Part shown: piece after piece, positions 61,167-64,000 of the stretch | Layout: every line of letters starts with the position of its first letter | Position numbering within the stretch: the stretch's first letter is position 1 | DNA from: Pseudomonas cremoris | GTDB lineage: Bacteria > Pseudomonadota > Gammaproteobacteria > Pseudomonadales > Pseudomonadaceae | Direction: 5' to 3' | Assembly (NCBI RefSeq): GCF_014230465.1 | Contig: NZ_JAAXCY010000005.1 | Span: 372,001 to 436,000 of the forward strand | Length of the DNA stretch: 64,000 bases | Notes under the pieces: generated by a model | Database searches by the model: none | Seen by the model: only the letters and a program-made list of their open reading frames with translations | What the model was told of the DNA's origin: nothing | Translations under genes and position numbers: made by a program

Positions 61167-61952
61167 ATGGCCTCTTCTTCCGTCAAACCCTTGCCCAGTG
61201 AGCTGGAGATCCAGCGTGGCCTGGCCCTGGGTGAGTTTCGCGCCTGGTTCCAACCCAAATTCGCCCTGCGCACCGGCCAACTGGCCGGTGTAGAAGCCCT
61301 GGTGCGCTGGGAGCATCCGGCGCGGGGCGTGCTGTTGCCCGAAGACTTCCTTGCCGCCGTGCTGGCCTACGACCTGATCGACGACATGTTCAAGCAACTG
61401 CTGGAGCAGGGCCTTAGCCTTATGGTTGTGCTGCGTCGGCAAGCGCTGCCGCTGGAACTGGCGTTCAACCTGCACGCGTCGCAATTGCTCGACGGTGGTT
61501 TGGTCGCGCATATCCAATGGGCCCTCGGTCAGCATGGTTTTCCAGGCTCGTCCCTGATGTTCGAGTTCGCCGAAAACGGCCTGCTAAATGCCTCGCCCGC
61601 CGTGCAGGAAAACCTGCTGCGCCTGCGCATGCTGGGCTGTGGTTTGTCCATTGACGACTTCGGCAACGGCTTCTCGTCCCTCAAGCTGCTCTGCCAGCTG
61701 CCCTTCAACCAGCTCAAGCTGGACGGCGAATTTGTGCGCCACTGCCCGAGCCTGGTCAGCAGCACCCTGGCCCTGGCCAATTTTCTCGGCATGAGCCTGG
61801 TGATCGAAGGCGTCGGCAGTCCGCGGATCCTTGACGGTGCGCTGGCCCTGGGCTGTGAACTGGGCCAAGGCTATTTCCTGGCACGGCCAATGGCGGGCTA
61901 CCGCCTGCTGCCCTGGCTGGAAGCGCATGCCAACGGCCGCTCAAACTTCTAA
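61167..61952 (+). CDS. EAL-domain protein
   Basis: A 261-residue single EAL domain, no sensor or GGDEF part. EALVRW, FNLHAS, FEFAEN, IDDFGNGFSSL, LKLDGEFV, IEGVG and QGYFLARP show most metal and substrate residues of c-di-GMP phosphodiesterases. Gly replaces Glu in the EGVE block. It may be an active enzyme or a degenerate signalling partner. It lies 64 bases before the response regulator; ATG at 61167 or TTG at 61158. Confidence 0.8.
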   Translation: MASSSVKPLPSELEIQRGLALGEFRAWFQPKFALRTGQLAGVEALVRWEHPARGVLLPEDFLAAVLAYDLIDDMFKQLLEQGLSLMVVLRRQALPLELAFNLHASQLLDGGLVAHIQWALGQHGFPGSSLMFEFAENGLLNASPAVQENLLRLRMLGCGLSIDDFGNGFSSLKLLCQLPFNQLKLDGEFVRHCPSLVSSTLALANFLGMSLVIEGVGSPRILDGALALGCELGQGYFLARPMAGYRLLPWLEAHANGRSNF

Positions 61953-61965
61953 GAAATTTCCTACA
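61953..61965 (+). promoter_or_regulatory. Putative EvgA-type box before the response regulator
   Basis: Second copy of GAAATTTCCTACA, 52 bases before the regulator start; it starts on the last base of the EAL stop. Confidence 0.55.
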
Positions 61966-62016
61966 CTCAGATCGCGCTCGTGTATTTTGGGGCGGATGTG
62001 TCTCACAGGGGTTGTT

Positions 62017-62643
62017 ATGTTTAAAGCGTTAGTCGTGGATGATCATCCGTTTATTCGCTCCTCGGTGAAGATGCTCTTGAAGCAGGAAGGCTTCGAGGTC
62101 GTGGGCGAAGCCGATAACGGCGCCGACGCGATACAGCTGGCTCGCGAGCATGAGCCCGAGTTGATCGTGCTGGATATCGCCATGCCCAAGCTCGACGGCC
62201 TGGAAGTGATCGCCCGCATCTGCGCCCTGGGCCTTTCGTGCAAGATCCTGGTGCTGACCTCGCAGTCGCCGCTGTTTTACTCCATGCGTTGCATGAAAGC
62301 CGGTGCGGCGGGGTACATCTCCAAGACCAACGATATGGACGAACTGGTCAAGGCGATCAAGGCCGTCATGGGCGGCTACACCTTTTTCCCTAACCTGGCC
62401 CACAGCTCTGTGCGCCGCAGCGATGCCGAGACCACTGACCTGGAGCTGATCCAGACCCTGTCCGACCGTGAGCTGACCATTTTGCAACAACTGTCCCAGG
62501 GCCTGAGCAACAAGGAAATCGGCGACGCCATGCTGCTGAGCAACAAGACCATCAGCACCTACAAGACCCGCCTGATCGAGAAACTCAAGGTCAAGTCGGT
62601 GGTGTACCTGGCCGATTTCGCCAAGCGTAATAACCTGGTCTGA
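62017..62643 (+). CDS. Response regulator, EvgA/BvgA-like (NarL/LuxR class)
   Basis: A 208-residue response regulator: receiver domain with VVDDHP, phospho-Asp in VLDIAMPKLDG (about residue 54) and ISKTNDMDELVKAI, then a LuxR helix-turn-helix (LSDRELTILQQLSQGLSNKEIGD; SNKTISTYKTRLIEKLKVKS). The C-terminal part is very close in style to E. coli EvgA. CAGGGG precedes ATG. The sensor kinase starts at the base after its stop. Confidence 0.9.
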   Translation: MFKALVVDDHPFIRSSVKMLLKQEGFEVVGEADNGADAIQLAREHEPELIVLDIAMPKLDGLEVIARICALGLSCKILVLTSQSPLFYSMRCMKAGAAGYISKTNDMDELVKAIKAVMGGYTFFPNLAHSSVRRSDAETTDLELIQTLSDRELTILQQLSQGLSNKEIGDAMLLSNKTISTYKTRLIEKLKVKSVVYLADFAKRNNLV

Positions 62644-64000
62644 ATGAATACTTTCCTGCGCAGATGGCTGGTGGGCGTGCTACTGGCCGCCAGCGTGAAT
62701 AGCGTCGCGCTGGCGGCTGCAACCTCAGAAACCTATCAGGTGCTGGGCCGCTCCCACGTTGCCGAGTACGGCGTGTCGTTGTCGGAAGCCGACTGGCAAT
62801 GGCTGCGCAGCAAAGGCGTGCTGGTGCTGGGCGCATCCGCGCCGGATTATTCGCCGTTCGGCATGACCATCAATGGCCGCGACTATGAGGGCCTTACTGC
62901 CGACTACGCGCAGTTGCTCAGTGAACTGTTGCGCACCAAAGTCGAAGTGCGCCGCTTCGCCTCCCGCGCCGAGGTGATCGAAGCACTCAAGCAGGGCGAG
63001 GTGGATTTACTTGGCACCGCCAACGGCTTTGAGCAGGCCGATCACGACCTGCTGCTGTCGACGTCCTACGCTGAAGACCAGCCGACCTTGGTCACGCAGG
63101 TCGCCAACAGCCAAACGCTGACCCAGGACCTGGCCGGCAAGAAGATCGCCATGCTTTATCACTACCTGCCACCGCAGGCGGTACAGGCGTTCTACCCCAA
63201 GGCGACCTTGCAGCTGTATCCCTCGACCCTCAGCGCGATTGGCGCCGTGGCCTTTGGCAATGCCGACGTGTACCTGGGGGACTCCATCAGCGCCCAGTAC
63301 CTGATCAACAAGAATTACCTGAATAACGTGCAACTGTCGGACTTCTCGCAGATGGAAGTCAGCAACTTTTCCTTTGCGCTGGCGAACGCCAATAATCGTC
63401 TGCTACGCATCATCAATACGGCACTGGCGGCGATTCCCCAGGGCGAGCGCATGAGCATCCTGCGCCGCTGGAGCGCGGGGGGCGGCAGTATGCCGGGGCG
63501 TACCGCGCTGAATTTCAGCGCCAGCGAGCAGCGCTGGATGGCCGCCCACCCGCGCTTGAAGGTGGCTATCGACGACAGCTTCCTGCCGTTTTCGTTTTTC
63601 AATGAAGACGGCGAGTTCCGTGGCATCAGCGCCGATGTGCTGGCCAAGGTGGCGTTGCGCACTGGCTTGAAATTCGACGTACAGCGCACCCACTCGGTGG
63701 CGGGCATGATCGAGCAGATCCGCAGCGAAGACGCCGACCTGCTGATCACCCTCACACCCAGCCAGTCCCGCGAAAGCCAGCTGCGTTTCACCCGGCCTTA
63801 CCTCAGCACGCCCTACGTGCTGGTCAGCCGCGTCGGCGCCGACAGCCCCATGACCCTGGACGACATGGCCGGCAAGCGTCTGGCGGTGATCAATGGCAAC
63901 CCGGTGCGCGAGCAACTGGTGGAGGAGTACCCGACGATCACCCTGGTCAACGCCGACAATGCCCAGCAGGTCATGGCCCTGGTGGCCAACGGGCAGGCCG
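62644..64000 (+). CDS. EvgS/BvgS-like hybrid sensor kinase (3' partial)
   Basis: ATG directly follows the regulator stop; 452 codons are seen with no stop before the window ends. A signal peptide (to AALAAA) is followed by two tandem periplasmic SBP_bac_3-type Venus-flytrap domains (about 60-270 with YADYAQLLSELL-like features; second from WMAAHPRLKVAIDDSFLPFSF). This is the sensory half of BvgS/EvgS unorthodox kinases; membrane helix, kinase, receiver and Hpt domains are expected beyond the edge. Confidence 0.85.
   Translation, partial: MNTFLRRWLVGVLLAASVNSVALAAATSETYQVLGRSHVAEYGVSLSEADWQWLRSKGVLVLGASAPDYSPFGMTINGRDYEGLTADYAQLLSELLRTKVEVRRFASRAEVIEALKQGEVDLLGTANGFEQADHDLLLSTSYAEDQPTLVTQVANSQTLTQDLAGKKIAMLYHYLPPQAVQAFYPKATLQLYPSTLSAIGAVAFGNADVYLGDSISAQYLINKNYLNNVQLSDFSQMEVSNFSFALANANNRLLRIINTALAAIPQGERMSILRRWSAGGGSMPGRTALNFSASEQRWMAAHPRLKVAIDDSFLPFSFFNEDGEFRGISADVLAKVALRTGLKFDVQRTHSVAGMIEQIRSEDADLLITLTPSQSRESQLRFTRPYLSTPYVLVSRVGADSPMTLDDMAGKRLAVINGNPVREQLVEEYPTITLVNADNAQQVMALVANGQA

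Overview
The window reads as chromosomal DNA of a fluorescens-group Pseudomonas. Reasons, from the sequence: high GC, two REP-type palindrome families built on a GAGCGGGCTTG core, a perfect LexA box of the Pseudomonas form, a GG-N10-GC RpoN promoter, and Pseudomonas-typical families (FecI/FecR, Liv-type ABC systems, RES/Xre toxin pairs). The species call is inference; no rRNA is present.

Bases 1 to about 12,100 are a decayed prophage. It keeps a DnaB helicase (5' end outside the window), an integrase, small early genes, two probable moron genes between copies of the same terminator, a holin, a small terminase-like subunit, an endolysin and an overlapping Rz/Rz1 spanin pair. The structural genes are gone: one reading frame joins the start of a large terminase to the end of a tail tube protein and to the middle of a tape measure protein, followed by the tail of a gpD late control protein. 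An XRE/ImmA pair, two tiny proteins around a structured RNA candidate, and a LexA-controlled SRAP (YedK/HMCES) operon close this part.

Bases 12,100-24,400 are an accessory patchwork. It holds a secreted Cys-rich 21-residue repeat protein and then a gene graveyard: a LysE fragment, a 3' piece of tRNA-Ser(UGA), a frameshifted Xre-RES toxin pair, a 3' piece of tRNA-Pro(GGG), a second Xre remnant, and GNAT and ADP-ribosylglycohydrolase fragments. After it come a large flavin amine oxidase, a serine hydrolase, several small lipoproteins, an IS5-type transposase scar and a D-amino-acid-oxidase-like flavoprotein.

Bases 24,400-31,600 hold a catabolic locus that I cannot match to a described pathway: a GlpA-like flavoprotein with a [2Fe-2S] tail, a second flavoprotein, an FGGY kinase, a DeoR repressor, an EutH-family permease and a DUF1937 protein. 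Six copies of the heptamer TCGGTCA (either strand) precede its first gene and one precedes eutH. Bases 32,100-38,950 contain a methionine/cysteine protein (42% Met), a cupin regulator, a TonB receptor and a FecI/FecR pair.

Bases 38,950-47,040 are a glycerol-type ABC importer (two ATPases, two permeases, DUF2160, binding protein) behind an RpoN promoter, with a divergent sigma-54 activator. Bases 47,080-50,260 are a compact YcaO operon (small acidic peptide, YcaO, methyltransferase, alpha/beta hydrolase) that looks like an uncharacterised RiPP locus. Bases 51,430-59,050 are a LysR regulator divergent from a Liv-type transporter and two enzymes matching the 2-amino-thiazoline-4-carboxylate to L-cysteine pathway. 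The window ends with an AraC regulator, a BASS-family transporter, and an EvgA/EvgS-like system with an EAL protein; the sensor kinase runs off the end.
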